Shown piece by piece: positions 20,345 to 30,349 of a stretch of 64,000 nt of DNA. The notes below the pieces were generated by a model, which saw nothing but the letters and a program-made list of their open reading frames with translations, was not told where the DNA came from and did no database searches. The position numbers and the translations under genes were made by a program. Source of the DNA: Photobacterium lucens (lineage in GTDB: Bacteria; Pseudomonadota; Gammaproteobacteria; Enterobacterales; Vibrionaceae); contig NZ_SSMG01000001.1 of assembly GCF_009873615.1 (NCBI RefSeq), forward strand, positions 22,453 through 86,452, in the 5' to 3' direction. How positions within the stretch are numbered: the stretch's first letter is position 1; each line of letters opens with the position of its first letter.

Positions 20345-21343
20345 TTATTGAGTCAATGCTTGTTGCCACTCGCGGATCCAAGCTTTGCGGTGTGTTGCCA
20401 CTTCATCGGCACTAAACTCAAGGGCTTTGCTTGGTACGGTTAGCTCATCAAATCCTTTCGGTAAGCTTTGTTTTGTCACTGGATACATCCAGTTGTGGGT
20501 AGCGATTTGTGATTGGAAAGCACCGCTGACAACAAATTGCATGAACTCATCAGCCAGTTTTGGGTGTGGGCTATTTTTCATCTTCGCTGCGACTTCTACT
20601 TGCATGTAGTGGCCTTCTTTAAAATCAGCCGCTTTGTACTGATGCTTGTTCTCAGCAATGATGTGATAAGCCGGTGATGTAGTGTATGACAACACCATAT
20701 CTGACTCGCCTTTTAAAAACATGTTATAAGCTTCTGACCAGCCTTTAGTTACAGTGACGGTGTGTTTTGCTAGTTGCTGCCACATTTCCGGTGCTTTATC
20801 ACCATATACTGACTTGATCCACAACATTAGACCTTGGCCTGGGGTTGAGGTACGAGGATCTTGGTAGATCACGCTAATGTTTTGATCTTTGATCAAGGCA
20901 TCAAGACTTGCTGGTGGATTTGGTAGTTTTGAACTGTCGTAGACAAAGGCAAAATAACCATAGTCATAAGGCACGAATGTATCGTCATTCCAGCCTTTGG
21001 GTAGTGCTAGCTTACTGGTATCAACGTTAGAGGTTGTTAGTAATCCAGTGTTTTTCGCTTCTGTCATCAGGTTATTATCAAGCCCTAACAGAATATCGGC
21101 TTTGCTGTTTTTACCTTCAAGACGCACACGATTTAAAATAGAGACGCCATCTTCTAGTGAAACAAAATTCACCTTACAGCCATTACATTGTGCTTCAAAT
21201 GCTTTCTTGATCACAGGGCCCGGGCCCCATTCAGATGCAAATGAGCTGTAGGTGTAGACGTTGAGAGTATTGTCGGCAGCAAAAGCAGTGCTTGCGATCA
21301 GTGACAATGAGATAAGTGGTAGAAGAGTGGTTGTTTTTTTCAC
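20345..21343 (-). CDS. thiB: Thiamine-binding periplasmic protein
   Basis: Substrate-binding protein of the thiamine/TPP importer. I place the start at the GTG of 21341-21343, because GGAG lies seven bases before it and the translation then opens with a clean signal peptide (MKKTTTLLPLISLSLIASTA, cleaved near AFAA). The open frame extends 34 codons further to 21445, but that part is polar leader RNA between the riboswitch and the gene. The resulting 332 residues match the E. coli length of 327. Mature family features include NVYTYSSFASEWGPG and the TPGQGLMLWIKSVYG segment. Confidence 0.93.
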   Translation of the reverse strand: MKKTTTLLPLISLSLIASTAFAADNTLNVYTYSSFASEWGPGPVIKKAFEAQCNGCKVNFVSLEDGVSILNRVRLEGKNSKADILLGLDNNLMTEAKNTGLLTTSNVDTSKLALPKGWNDDTFVPYDYGYFAFVYDSSKLPNPPASLDALIKDQNISVIYQDPRTSTPGQGLMLWIKSVYGDKAPEMWQQLAKHTVTVTKGWSEAYNMFLKGESDMVLSYTTSPAYHIIAENKHQYKAADFKEGHYMQVEVAAKMKNSPHPKLADEFMQFVVSGAFQSQIATHNWMYPVTKQSLPKGFDELTVPSKALEFSADEVATHRKAWIREWQQALTQ

Positions 21344-21435
21344 TATGCGCTCCGGTATGTCCGACATCCTATGGACAAAAATAGAAAGAGAGAGCGGCAC
21401 AGGTTTGAGAGCTGTCGCATCGTGCGGTGCAGCAG

Positions 21436-21462
21436 ACTCGAGCATTTAGTTAAATGTCGAGT
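21436..21462 (-). other. Strong hairpin just after the TPP aptamer
   Basis: ACTCGA-CATTTA pairs with TAAATG-TCGAGT, about 12 bp with one bulged base, directly 3' of the aptamer on the thiB transcript. There is no T-run, so it is not a standard terminator. It may be part of the expression platform. Confidence 0.5.
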
Positions 21463-21558
21463 ATCTCAATTCCTACGCCAGCATTACCTGGTTCAGGTTC
21501 GATGGGTTCTGTATAAAGCAGTTATGCTTAACAATCTCAGCCAACAGGCTCCCCAATG
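21463..21558 (-). ncRNA. TPP riboswitch (THI element) upstream of thiB
   Basis: On the minus strand the conserved THI-box blocks appear in order: GGGGAGCC, GGCTGAGA, a variable arm, ACCC, GAACCTGA, CCAGGTAATGCTGGCG and TAGGAATTGAG. These are the pyrimidine-sensor and pyrophosphate-sensor arms of the TPP aptamer. It lies about 120 bases before the thiB start, so high thiamine pyrophosphate should reduce expression of the importer. Since no T-run terminator is seen before thiB, control may be at translation start. Confidence 0.95.
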
Positions 21559-21773
21559 AGAACAATGCATTGTACCTGTAACAGTAAATAAGTGATAGCG
21601 TCTGAATACACCACCTGTTGTAGACAAAGCGCATATTATTTAAAGCAATGACAGTATTAACATTCTCTCATCAAGGTGTTGTATTCCTTGATAATAGTAA
21701 GTAATCGGTTTTCTAAACGACTATAGAGTATTTAGTGACTAAAACCTGCTTTTATTGTTTGTTTTGTTATTAG

Positions 21774-21803
21774 TGACAAAAAATAAACGCCCATCAAGGG
21801 CGT
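21774..21803 (-). terminator. Terminator of the leuABCD operon
   Basis: Stem ACGCCC/GGGCGT with a five-base loop, followed on the minus strand by TTTATTTTTTGT, 25 bases after the leuD stop. The region 21559-21773 beyond it is AT-rich, and I see no gene there. Confidence 0.8.
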
Positions 21804-21828
21804 CTATGAAGTTTAAAATGATGAATGA

Positions 21829-22437
21829 TCAAGCAAGGAAGCGAGGGATTTGGCTCTCAAAGCTGGCGATCTTATCTTCGTGTTGTAGCGTTAAGCCGAT
21901 GTTGTCTAGACCGTTAAGCAAACAGTGGCGACGGAATTCATCGATTTCGAATGAATAGGTTTTGCCGTTTGCGGTAACGTTCATTTGCTCAAGATCAACT
22001 GTGATCTCTGCACCTTCATTGGTTTCAACAAATTGGAACAGCTCATCGACTTCTTGTTCGGTTAGGCGAACAGGCACCATTTGATTGTTGATCGAGTTAC
22101 CGTAGAAAATGTCGGCAAAGCTTGGTGCGATCATTACTTGGATCCCGTAATCAGCCAGTGCCCATGGTGCGTGCTCACGAGATGAACCACAGCCAAAGTT
22201 TTCACGGGCAAGCAGAATACTTGCACCTTGATAGCGCGGGGCATTCATTACAAAATCAGGGTTGTTTTGCTCGCCTGCATCATCAAGGAAACGCCAGTCA
22301 TGGAAAAGGTGTTTACCAAATCCAGTACGGGTGACTTTCTGCAAAAATTGTTTTGGAATAATCGCATCGGTATCGACGTTGGCAGCATCTAGCGGTACGA
22401 CAAGCCCAGTGTGTTGTTTAAAACCAGTCATGTTCAC
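21829..22437 (-). CDS. leuD: 3-isopropylmalate dehydratase small subunit
   Basis: Small subunit of isopropylmalate isomerase in leucine synthesis, working with LeuC. 202 residues with the N-terminal [24 protein letters not shown] and the aconitase swivel-domain motif [18 protein letters not shown] near residue 72. Nine bases separate it from leuC. Last gene of the operon. Confidence 0.97.
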   Translation of the reverse strand: MNMTGFKQHTGLVVPLDAANVDTDAIIPKQFLQKVTRTGFGKHLFHDWRFLDDAGEQNNPDFVMNAPRYQGASILLARENFGCGSSREHAPWALADYGIQVMIAPSFADIFYGNSINNQMVPVRLTEQEVDELFQFVETNEGAEITVDLEQMNVTANGKTYSFEIDEFRRHCLLNGLDNIGLTLQHEDKIASFESQIPRFLA

Positions 22438-22446
22438 ATCCTTTTG

Positions 22447-23880
22447 TTACGCAGAAGCTGCGTCTAGTTGACGAATATCGACAAAGTGACCTGCACATGC
22501 CGCGGCTGCTGCCATCGCAGGACTTACTAGGTGAGTACGTCCATCACGACCTTGGCGGCCTTCGAAGTTACGGTTACTGGTTGAGGCACAACGCTCACCT
22601 GGGCCTAAGCGATCGTTATTCATTGCCAAGCACATTGAGCACCCAGGTAGACGCCATTCAAAGCCGGCTTCAATGAAGATTTTATCTAGCCCTTCTTTTT
22701 CCGCTTGTGCTTTAACTTGCTCTGAACCCGGTACAACCAGAGCCTGAACATTCGGAGCGACTTTACGGCCTTTGGCAATCGCTGCTGCTGCACGCATATC
22801 TTCAATACGTGAGTTGGTACATGAACCGATAAAGACCTTATCAATAGAGAAATCAGACAGGGTTTTACCTGCTTCTAGCCCCATGTAAGCCAACGCTTTT
22901 TCCGCTGATGCTTTTTCTACTGGATCGCTAAAGCTTTCAGGTGCTGGAATTGGCTCGTCAACGGCAATCACTTGACCTGGGTTAGTTCCCCATGTCACTT
23001 GTGGTTTAATCTCTTTCGCATCAAGGGTGACGACTGCATCAAACTTAGCATCAGGATCCGATTTCAGTGATGTCCAGTACTCGACTGCTGCATCAAAGTC
23101 AGCGCCTTTTGGTGCAAATTCACGATCTTTAATATAATCAAAGGTAGTTTGATCTGGTGCGATCAAACCGGCTTTTGCGCCCAGTTCAATTGCCATGTTA
23201 CAGACGGTCATACGACCTTCCATACTCAGATCGGTAATGGCTTCACCACAGAACTCCACCACATAACCCGTACCGCCAGCGGCAGTGGTTTTACCAATGA
23301 TCGCAAGGACGATATCTTTAGCGGTAATGCCTTCAGCAACCTTACCTTTTACTTCAATCTTCATGGTTTTGGCACGAGATTGCTTTAGGGTCTGAGTTGC
23401 TAGAACGTGCTCAACTTCAGAAGTACCAATACCAAAGGCCAGTGCGCCAAAGGCACCGTGCGTGGCGGTGTGTGAGTCACCACAAACAATGGTCATACCC
23501 GGTAGCGTAATACCTAGCTCTGGGCCCATAACGTGCACAATACCTTGATATTTATGGTTTAGATCGTACAGGGTGACACCAAATTCTTCACAGTTTTTGG
23601 CTAACGTTTCCATTTGAATGCGTGCCATTTCACCAGAGGCATTAATGTCTTTAGTTTGAGTAGAGACATTGTGATCCATGGTGGCAAAGGTTTTTGATAC
23701 TTGGCGTACTTTACGGCCTTTTTCACGCAGACCATCAAAGGCTTGTGGTGATGTCACCTCATGCACTAAGTGGCGATCGATATACAGGATCGGGTTTTCG
23801 CCTTGCGCTGCAACAGCAACGTGGGCATCGTAAACTTTCTCGTAAAGCGTTTTAGGGGCGCTATTATTAGTGTTCGACAT
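22447..23880 (-). CDS. leuC: 3-isopropylmalate dehydratase large subunit
   Basis: Aconitase-family [4Fe-4S] enzyme that isomerises 2- to 3-isopropylmalate. The 477-residue protein carries cluster cysteines in [12 protein letters not shown] (near 358) and [11 protein letters not shown] (near 418-421). It also has the substrate motifs [14 protein letters not shown] near 140 and [10 protein letters not shown] near 440. It begins about ten residues longer than E. coli LeuC at the N-terminus ([12 protein letters not shown]). Located 13 bases after leuB. Confidence 0.97.
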   Translation of the reverse strand: MSNTNNSAPKTLYEKVYDAHVAVAAQGENPILYIDRHLVHEVTSPQAFDGLREKGRKVRQVSKTFATMDHNVSTQTKDINASGEMARIQMETLAKNCEEFGVTLYDLNHKYQGIVHVMGPELGITLPGMTIVCGDSHTATHGAFGALAFGIGTSEVEHVLATQTLKQSRAKTMKIEVKGKVAEGITAKDIVLAIIGKTTAAGGTGYVVEFCGEAITDLSMEGRMTVCNMAIELGAKAGLIAPDQTTFDYIKDREFAPKGADFDAAVEYWTSLKSDPDAKFDAVVTLDAKEIKPQVTWGTNPGQVIAVDEPIPAPESFSDPVEKASAEKALAYMGLEAGKTLSDFSIDKVFIGSCTNSRIEDMRAAAAIAKGRKVAPNVQALVVPGSEQVKAQAEKEGLDKIFIEAGFEWRLPGCSMCLAMNNDRLGPGERCASTSNRNFEGRQGRDGRTHLVSPAMAAAAACAGHFVDIRQLDAASA

Positions 23881-23893
23881 TGCTCATGCTCCC

Positions 23894-25012
<1,119 letters not shown>

Positions 25013-25043
25013 TTAAAATTCGTTATCTTGGTTTGCTATCAGC

Positions 25044-26585
25044 TCAATGAGCAGAGCGCTGTTTGATCTCTTCAATTTGATCGGCACGGTGAATACTATT
25101 AATAACGTGCAGTAGGGCTTGACCAGAGGCTTCAACAATATCAGTTGCGAGACCCGTACCGTGGTATTTTCTGCCTTTATAGTTAGCGATAATATCGGCC
25201 TGACCTAGGCCATCTTCGCCTTCACCTTTGGCGGTTAGATCAAACTTATCCAATACAATGTCGTAACCCGTTAAACGGTAAATACATTGGTATAGCGCAT
25301 CAACCGGACCATTGCCGACAGCTGCTTCACACTTTTCTTCATCACCACATTGCAGCTTGATGCTGGTGGTTGCCATTACGCTACCTGATTGCACACTTAG
25401 GTAATTTAGTTTGAAGTAGTCATCTTCATCACGCAGGTTGGAAAAATGCATCAGTGCTTCAAGATCGTAATCAAACACCTGACCTTTACGATCTGCCAGT
25501 TTTAGGAAATCAGCGTACAACTTATCTAGGTTGTATTCGTTTTCGGTGTAACCCATGGCATCCATATGGCTTTTCACTGCGGCACGACCGGAACGGCTGG
25601 TTAGGTTGAGTGCTTGGTTTTTCAGACCAATAGACTCTGGTGTCATGATTTCATAGGTGTTCTTATTCTTTAGCATGCCATCTTGGTGAATACCTGATGA
25701 GTGACTAAAGGCATTAGCACCGACAATCGCTTTGTTGGCCTGAATAGGCATGTTACATAGTTGGCTGACCATTTTACTGGTGCGGTGAATTTCATCGTGC
25801 TTGATATTGGTCGTCACGCCAAGTAGCTCTTGACGGGTTTTGATGATCATGGCGATCTCTTCTAGCGAACAGTTACCTGCACGTTCACCTAAGCCGTTAA
25901 TCGTCCCTTCCACTTGGCGAGCACCCGCTTGAACTGCTGCCATTGAGTTAGCAACAGACATCCCTAAATCATCATGACAGTGAACCGAGATGATGGCTTT
26001 ATCGATATTCGGGACGCGGTTAAATAGCTGAGTGATGATGCCACCAAATTCACTTGGTAGGGTGTAGCCTACGGTATCTGGAATATTAATGGTGTTTGCG
26101 CCTGCATTGATCGCAGCTTCTACCATACGACACAGGTTATCAATAGGAGTGCGACCTGCATCTTCACAAGAAAACTCGACATCATCAGTGTAATTGCGAG
26201 CACGTTTAACTGCGGCAACACCCATCTCAATCACGTCATCATAGCTGCGACGCAGTTTGTCTTGGACGTGAACGGTCGAAGTAGAAATAAAAGTATGAAT
26301 ACGAAAAGCTTCTGCGACTTTTAAAGATTCTGCTGCCACATCAATATCTTTCGCAACGGCACGAGAAAGGGCACAAACACGACTATTTTTGATATTTTTG
26401 GCAATGGTCTGCACTGACTCAAAATCACCTGGTGATGAAACAGGGAAACCCGCCTCAATAACATCAACACCTAGACGTTCTAATGCGTATGCGATCTGTA
26501 GCTTTTCTTTTACGGTTAGGCTTGCTGATAGCGCCTGCTCACCGTCACGTAGCGTAGTATCGAAAATAATGACCTGATCTTTCAT
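25044..26585 (-). CDS. leuA: 2-isopropylmalate synthase
   Basis: First committed step of leucine synthesis: condenses acetyl-CoA with 2-oxoisovalerate, and is inhibited by leucine. 513 residues with the catalytic [17 protein letters not shown] start, metal-site [13 protein letters not shown] near 202, [11 protein letters not shown] near 304, and a C-terminal LeuA allosteric domain (after about 390). First structural gene after the leader-peptide attenuator. Its ribosome-binding site is AAGGAAG. Confidence 0.97.
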   Translation of the reverse strand: MKDQVIIFDTTLRDGEQALSASLTVKEKLQIAYALERLGVDVIEAGFPVSSPGDFESVQTIAKNIKNSRVCALSRAVAKDIDVAAESLKVAEAFRIHTFISTSTVHVQDKLRRSYDDVIEMGVAAVKRARNYTDDVEFSCEDAGRTPIDNLCRMVEAAINAGANTINIPDTVGYTLPSEFGGIITQLFNRVPNIDKAIISVHCHDDLGMSVANSMAAVQAGARQVEGTINGLGERAGNCSLEEIAMIIKTRQELLGVTTNIKHDEIHRTSKMVSQLCNMPIQANKAIVGANAFSHSSGIHQDGMLKNKNTYEIMTPESIGLKNQALNLTSRSGRAAVKSHMDAMGYTENEYNLDKLYADFLKLADRKGQVFDYDLEALMHFSNLRDEDDYFKLNYLSVQSGSVMATTSIKLQCGDEEKCEAAVGNGPVDALYQCIYRLTGYDIVLDKFDLTAKGEGEDGLGQADIIANYKGRKYHGTGLATDIVEASGQALLHVINSIHRADQIEEIKQRSAH

Positions 26586-26653
26586 TGCTACTTCCTTTTA
26601 GTCTATTACCGTTACAGGTTAGTTCGCATTCACTTGCGCTAGTCCGATATATG

Positions 26654-26680
26654 AAAAAACCCGCGCAAGTGGCGCGGGTT
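26654..26680 (-). terminator. Leucine attenuator of the leuABCD leader
   Basis: Stem AACCCGCGC/GCGCGGGTT with a five-base loop and T6 on the minus strand, 69 bases before leuA. The segment CGCGCGGGTT just after the leader-peptide stop (26715-26724) can pair instead with the first terminator arm and form an antiterminator. A ribosome that finishes the leader peptide would cover that segment and allow termination; one stalled at Leu codons would not. Confidence 0.9.
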
Positions 26681-26725
26681 CTAAATTCATCAGTGGCATT
26701 TCCCACCCATAAGCAACCCGCGCGA

Positions 26726-26776
26726 TTAAGTCACGATAAGGAGGAGGCTTAGGAGTAACGAGAAATGCTTTTTCAT
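26726..26776 (-). CDS. leuL: leu operon leader peptide
   Basis: A 16-residue ORF, MKKHFSLLLSLLLIVT, with six Leu codons in two runs of three. Three of the six codons are CTC and the others are TTA, CTA and CTT. It lies 140 bases before leuA and immediately upstream of the antiterminator/terminator pair. This is the standard sensor peptide of leucine attenuation. It is too short for usual ORF callers. Confidence 0.92.
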   Translation of the reverse strand: MKKHFSLLLSLLLIVT

Positions 26777-27052
26777 CTTGTACACACTTATATAAAGTTA
26801 ATTAACAAATGAATACCAAATAGACAGGTCAAAGGTCAACCAATAATTACGTTTATTTTACAAATATGCCATTAAAGTGTTGATTTTAAATTAAAGGAAA
26901 GTGTTGTTTCTCGATATGAGCACAAGGCATGCTGCTATCAATATTATTTTAAAGCATCTTCATTCATTACATTTAGCTAACATTTGCTTGCTTTTAAATA
27001 GATAAATGGATTGTCATTGAGTCTCCTTTGAAGCTTAACTTTGCTGTCATAA

Positions 27053-27087
27053 CTCCTTTTTATGCTAGTGATAATTATAAAAAGGAG
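27053..27087 (+). promoter_or_regulatory. Inverted repeat masking the PAP2 gene ribosome-binding site
   Basis: CTCCTTTTTAT at 27053-27063 is the exact complement of ATAAAAAGGAG at 27077-27087. The 3' arm contains the AAGGAG ribosome-binding site of the gene starting at 27096. If transcription starts upstream of 27053, the hairpin (11 bp, 13-base loop) would hide the site. A second CTCCTTT lies at 27023-27029. The rest of 26777-27052 is AT-rich promoter DNA between the divergent leu operon and this gene, with no ORF. Confidence 0.55.
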
Positions 27088-27095
27088 ATTGATAG

Positions 27096-27605
27096 ATGAC
27101 GTTATTAAGCCCTATTCATCGTTTTGACTATGCCTTTTCAACGCTTTGTCTTTGTCATCGTTTTACCCCTTCTGTAGCCAAGATCAGCCGTATTGTCTCT
27201 CGTACTGGTGATGGCCACCTTTATGCTTTGATTGGCTTGATGGTGTGGTTGATTGATGATCAACAAGGTAGTGCATTTCTTCGCTATGGCTTATTGATGT
27301 TTTTACTTGAATTGCCCCTGTACTGGCTGTTGAAAAATAGCTTCAAACGCGATCGCCCAGTCAGTTTACCCACCTTTATTAAACCTTCCGATCGCTACAG
27401 CTTGCCGTCAGGTCATACCGCGGCTGCTTTTATGATGGCGGCGTTGATTTCAAGTTTTTTTCCTGCTTTTAGCCTATTGGCTTGGTGTTGGGCTGGCTGT
27501 ATTGGACTATCTCGTGTGTTGCTGGGAGTGCATTACTTTAGCGACATTGTGGCAGGTGCGTTATTAGGCCTTGTTTGCTTTGAATTAGTCAGTGTTACCT
27601 TGTGA
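27096..27605 (+). CDS. PAP2-family membrane phosphatase
   Basis: 169-residue membrane phosphatase of the PAP2/haloperoxidase superfamily, likely acting on a lipid phosphate or pyrophosphate. All three active-site blocks are present: KNSFKRDRP at 80-88 (K-x6-RP), PSGH at 104-107, and SRVLLGVHYFSD at 139-150 (SR-x5-H-x3-D). Hydrophobic helices are at about 43-80 and 110-165. AAGGAG precedes ATG. It is ten bases before a glycosyltransferase gene, so the two form an operon; together they may handle a lipid-linked sugar, but the substrate is unknown. Confidence 0.88.
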   Translation: MTLLSPIHRFDYAFSTLCLCHRFTPSVAKISRIVSRTGDGHLYALIGLMVWLIDDQQGSAFLRYGLLMFLLELPLYWLLKNSFKRDRPVSLPTFIKPSDRYSLPSGHTAAAFMMAALISSFFPAFSLLAWCWAGCIGLSRVLLGVHYFSDIVAGALLGLVCFELVSVTL

Positions 27606-27615
27606 GGAATAAACA

Positions 27616-28734
27616 ATGAAAATACTTTATGGGATCCAAGGTACTGGCAATGGTCATATTTCTCGCGCTCGTGAAATGGCACGGGCCTTTCAAGGCTTAG
27701 ATTGCCAAGTTGATTATTATTTTTCAGGTCGAGCCGCCGATAAATTTTTTGATATGGCGTGCTTTGGAGATTTTCAGGTAGGTAAAGGGCTGACGTTTGT
27801 TACCGAGCAAGGCTGCGTGCAAAAGTGGAAAACGTGGCGTCATCTGAAGTTAGGTTATTTTCGTCAAGAAGTGAAAGCGCTCGATTTATCCGATTATGAT
27901 TTGGTGCTTAATGATTTTGAGCCAGTAACAGCATGGGCAGCCAAGCAACAGCAAGTACCGAGTTTATCGCTTAGCCACCAAGCGGCATTTCTTCATCATG
28001 TACCTAAGGTTAACGACAGCTTATGTGATCGATTATTGACGCGTTATTTTGCTCCAACTCAGTATCAAATTGGACTACATTGGTATCATTTTAACTGTCC
28101 AATATTACCGCCGATTATTCCTTGTTTTGATAAGCCAAGCATCAATCAAGCATCGTTCATCTTAGTGTATTTGCCATTTGAGTCCTTAACTCAAATTACT
28201 GAATTACTTTCCCACTTTCAGTCGATCAATTTTGTCTGTTATCACCCCGATATTGAGATTGAATCTCAGTGGCAAAATGTACAGTTAAAACCACTTAGTC
28301 GTGATGGTTTTCATCATCACTTACATCAATGCAAAGGCGTGGTGGCAAACGGTGGGTTTGAACTGCCATCGGAGGCGATTTCACTGGGTAAAAAATTGTT
28401 GTTGAAACCACTACAAGGACAATTTGAACAGAGCAGTAATGTTGCTACTTTAGCAATGATGGGATTGGCTCATGTGACTCAGTCGTTAGATGTCACGACG
28501 ATGCGAGTATGGCTAGATAGTGAAAGTGTAGGACGAGTCAAAATTCCTGATGTTGCAAGTGAAGTTGGTAAGTGGTTACTTAGTGGTGATTGGGATGATA
28601 TAACAACGCTGCAAAATACACTTTGGTCGCAAGTTGAATTCCCTGAATTAGTTTGTGAAGTGATGTCAGAGCATTATCCAGAAAGCCAATATATCACCTC
28701 GAACCTTTCGTTAACTAAACCATTAATGAAGTGA
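27616..28734 (+). CDS. Glycosyltransferase-like protein, MJ1255/VC2487 family
   Basis: 372 residues resembling the MJ1255/VC2487 family of predicted GT-B glycosyltransferases. The N-terminus KILYGIQGTGNGHISRAREM has the glycine-rich loop seen in MurG-like enzymes. ANGGFELPSEAISLGKKLL near residue 250 matches the donor-sugar site of GT28-type proteins. No signal peptide or membrane helix is evident. It follows the PAP2 gene by ten bases. In Vibrio cholerae a member of this family lies between leuABCD and leuO, and the same layout is kept here. Donor and acceptor are not known. Confidence 0.8.
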   Translation: MKILYGIQGTGNGHISRAREMARAFQGLDCQVDYYFSGRAADKFFDMACFGDFQVGKGLTFVTEQGCVQKWKTWRHLKLGYFRQEVKALDLSDYDLVLNDFEPVTAWAAKQQQVPSLSLSHQAAFLHHVPKVNDSLCDRLLTRYFAPTQYQIGLHWYHFNCPILPPIIPCFDKPSINQASFILVYLPFESLTQITELLSHFQSINFVCYHPDIEIESQWQNVQLKPLSRDGFHHHLHQCKGVVANGGFELPSEAISLGKKLLLKPLQGQFEQSSNVATLAMMGLAHVTQSLDVTTMRVWLDSESVGRVKIPDVASEVGKWLLSGDWDDITTLQNTLWSQVEFPELVCEVMSEHYPESQYITSNLSLTKPLMK

Positions 28735-28974
28735 ATTAATGACCTTAGAGTACTGATTATTCTTGAATCGGTGGTGATGTTTTATATTAAAAAACGATCT
28801 AAATTTTTATTTATATCTTTTTTTATTTATTTTATGTATCAACTATCTGTTTGATTTTTAATGTTTTGTTTTCTGAATGTTTATCAATTCATACAATCTT
28901 CATGATCGCTTATTTTCTATTATTAGTCTCATCAATCGGTTTGGATAATACTTGCCTCATCCCGAGTTTAGGGG

Positions 28975-29057
28975 AGTAACACTAGAAGTTAGCGTTAGGC
29001 TTCTAAGTTACTGCTGGCATAACGGATATGCCTATAAATTAATAATTAGAGGCATAA
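28975..29057 (+). promoter_or_regulatory. Structured leader upstream of leuO
   Basis: AGTAAC/GTTACT (28975-28980 with 29007-29012) enclose TAGAAG/CTTCTA (28983-28988 with 29000-29005). Next, GGCATA/TATGCC (29016-29021 with 29027-29032) forms a 6-bp hairpin with loop ACGGA. The same TATGCCT can instead pair with AGGCATA at 29050-29056, which overlaps the leuO ribosome-binding site. The rest of 28735-28974 is AT-rich with no credible gene. Confidence 0.5.
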
Positions 29058-29058
29058 C

Positions 29059-30015
29059 ATGACACGTAAGACATCTACAGTTTACCCAGCAGACAATTAC
29101 TCAATGGAATCGACATTACGTAGTGTTGATCTTAACTTATTGACGGTTTTTGATGCCGTGATGCAAGAGCAAAATATCACTCGTGCTGCACATAATTTGG
29201 GTATGTCACAACCTGCTGTAAGTAATGCTGTTGCTCGCCTGAAAGTTATGTTCAATGATGAACTTTTTATTCGCCATGGCCGTGGTATTCAACCTACTCA
29301 ACGAGCAAAACAATTGTTTGGTCCATTACGCCAAGCGTTGCAATTAGTGAAGAATGAATTGCCGTGCTCTATCTTTAGTCCTCAGACATCGAACCGCTCA
29401 TTTAAGCTTGCTATTTGTAGCCCTTCAGACATGCGTTTTGCACCACAAATTCTGACAGAAATGAGCACTCAAGCGCCGAACTTGCGTGTACAACTTGAAG
29501 CAGAATTTGAAGCGGATTTAGCACAAAAATTGCGTTATCAGGAAATCGATTTTGTTATTGATTATGTACGCTTTGATGAGCAAGGTTTTTGTAGTACAGA
29601 ATTGTTCAGCGATGAGCTAGTGGTTATCGCTTCAGATAAGCACCCGCGTTTAGGTGATACTATTTCAGAATCCGAGTTTAACCATGAAATGCATGCGGTA
29701 CTTAAAAATGTACCAGAAGTAAAAAACTTTGCTGATCATATTTACAATCAAGCTGTGAATTATAACGAAGCATATCAAGGTGCAAGCCTGAGCAATATTA
29801 TGTACGTTGTAGGTCAATCTGAGCTGATTGCTGTAGCACCTCGTTGGTTAGCGGAATCTGTGGCTGATAACCTACAATTAAAGGTATTAGAGCTACCATT
29901 TGCGAACAACAAGATCAGCGGTTACCTAAGTTGGCATGAATCAACACAAAAAGACAAAGGTAACATTTGGATGCGCGATCAATTAATGGCTATCTGTGGC
30001 GATCTAGCACAGTAA
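29059..30015 (+). CDS. leuO: LysR-type transcriptional regulator LeuO
   Basis: Global LysR-type regulator and H-NS antagonist; in Vibrio LeuO also answers to bile, cyclic dipeptides and acid. 318 residues. An N-terminal extension of about 20 residues leads into the winged helix-turn-helix (RSVDLNLLTVFDAVMQEQN, ITRAAHNLGMSQPAVSNAV, about 22-80), followed by the LysR substrate-binding domain. Located near the leu operon and ilvIH, as in Vibrio. It ends at a terminator. Confidence 0.93.
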   Translation: MTRKTSTVYPADNYSMESTLRSVDLNLLTVFDAVMQEQNITRAAHNLGMSQPAVSNAVARLKVMFNDELFIRHGRGIQPTQRAKQLFGPLRQALQLVKNELPCSIFSPQTSNRSFKLAICSPSDMRFAPQILTEMSTQAPNLRVQLEAEFEADLAQKLRYQEIDFVIDYVRFDEQGFCSTELFSDELVVIASDKHPRLGDTISESEFNHEMHAVLKNVPEVKNFADHIYNQAVNYNEAYQGASLSNIMYVVGQSELIAVAPRWLAESVADNLQLKVLELPFANNKISGYLSWHESTQKDKGNIWMRDQLMAICGDLAQ

Positions 30016-30037
30016 TCTATAAGCATCATTGAAAGAG

Positions 30038-30065
30038 AGGTCAGCCTAGTTGCTGACCTTTTTTA
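30038..30065 (+). terminator. Terminator of leuO
   Basis: Stem AGGTCAGC/GCTGACCT with a six-base loop and T6, 23 bases after the stop codon. Confidence 0.9.
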
Positions 30066-30155
30066 TTATATCCCTATGAACAGTAGTGGTAAGAGCAGTA
30101 AATACGAGAAGTGAAATGATAATATTATTAATATACTCAAGTCACTTCGGTATAT

Positions 30156-30211
30156 AAGTGTAAGCGTGGGGTTTCGCTGTTCGTCCATGTTATTTATAGA
30201 TTCTTACACTT
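30156..30211. repeat. Inverted pair of AAGTGTAAG half-sites
   Basis: AAGTGTAAG at 30156-30164 and its complement CTTACACTT at 30203-30211 lie in the leuO to acyl-CoA-synthetase gap. The same half-site makes up the palindrome at 30350-30367. Nothing else gene-like is seen in 30066-30349. Confidence 0.45.
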
Positions 30212-30349
30212 TTATCAATTGCTCAAAAAGTCGTTTGATAGCCTTTATTCATAAGGCGTAGAGTGAAGTTCGGGCATCAGAATAGATATTTTTATGCGCG
30301 TTATGGTTGGCTTTTTATAGGCTGAATTGTAGACTGCATATCTCGAATC

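Noticed and set aside
28777..28854. A 25-codon frame starting MFYIKKRSKF with hydrophobic content
   Set aside because: The region is extremely T-rich, which gives Phe/Ile/Leu codons by chance, and there is no convincing ribosome-binding site.
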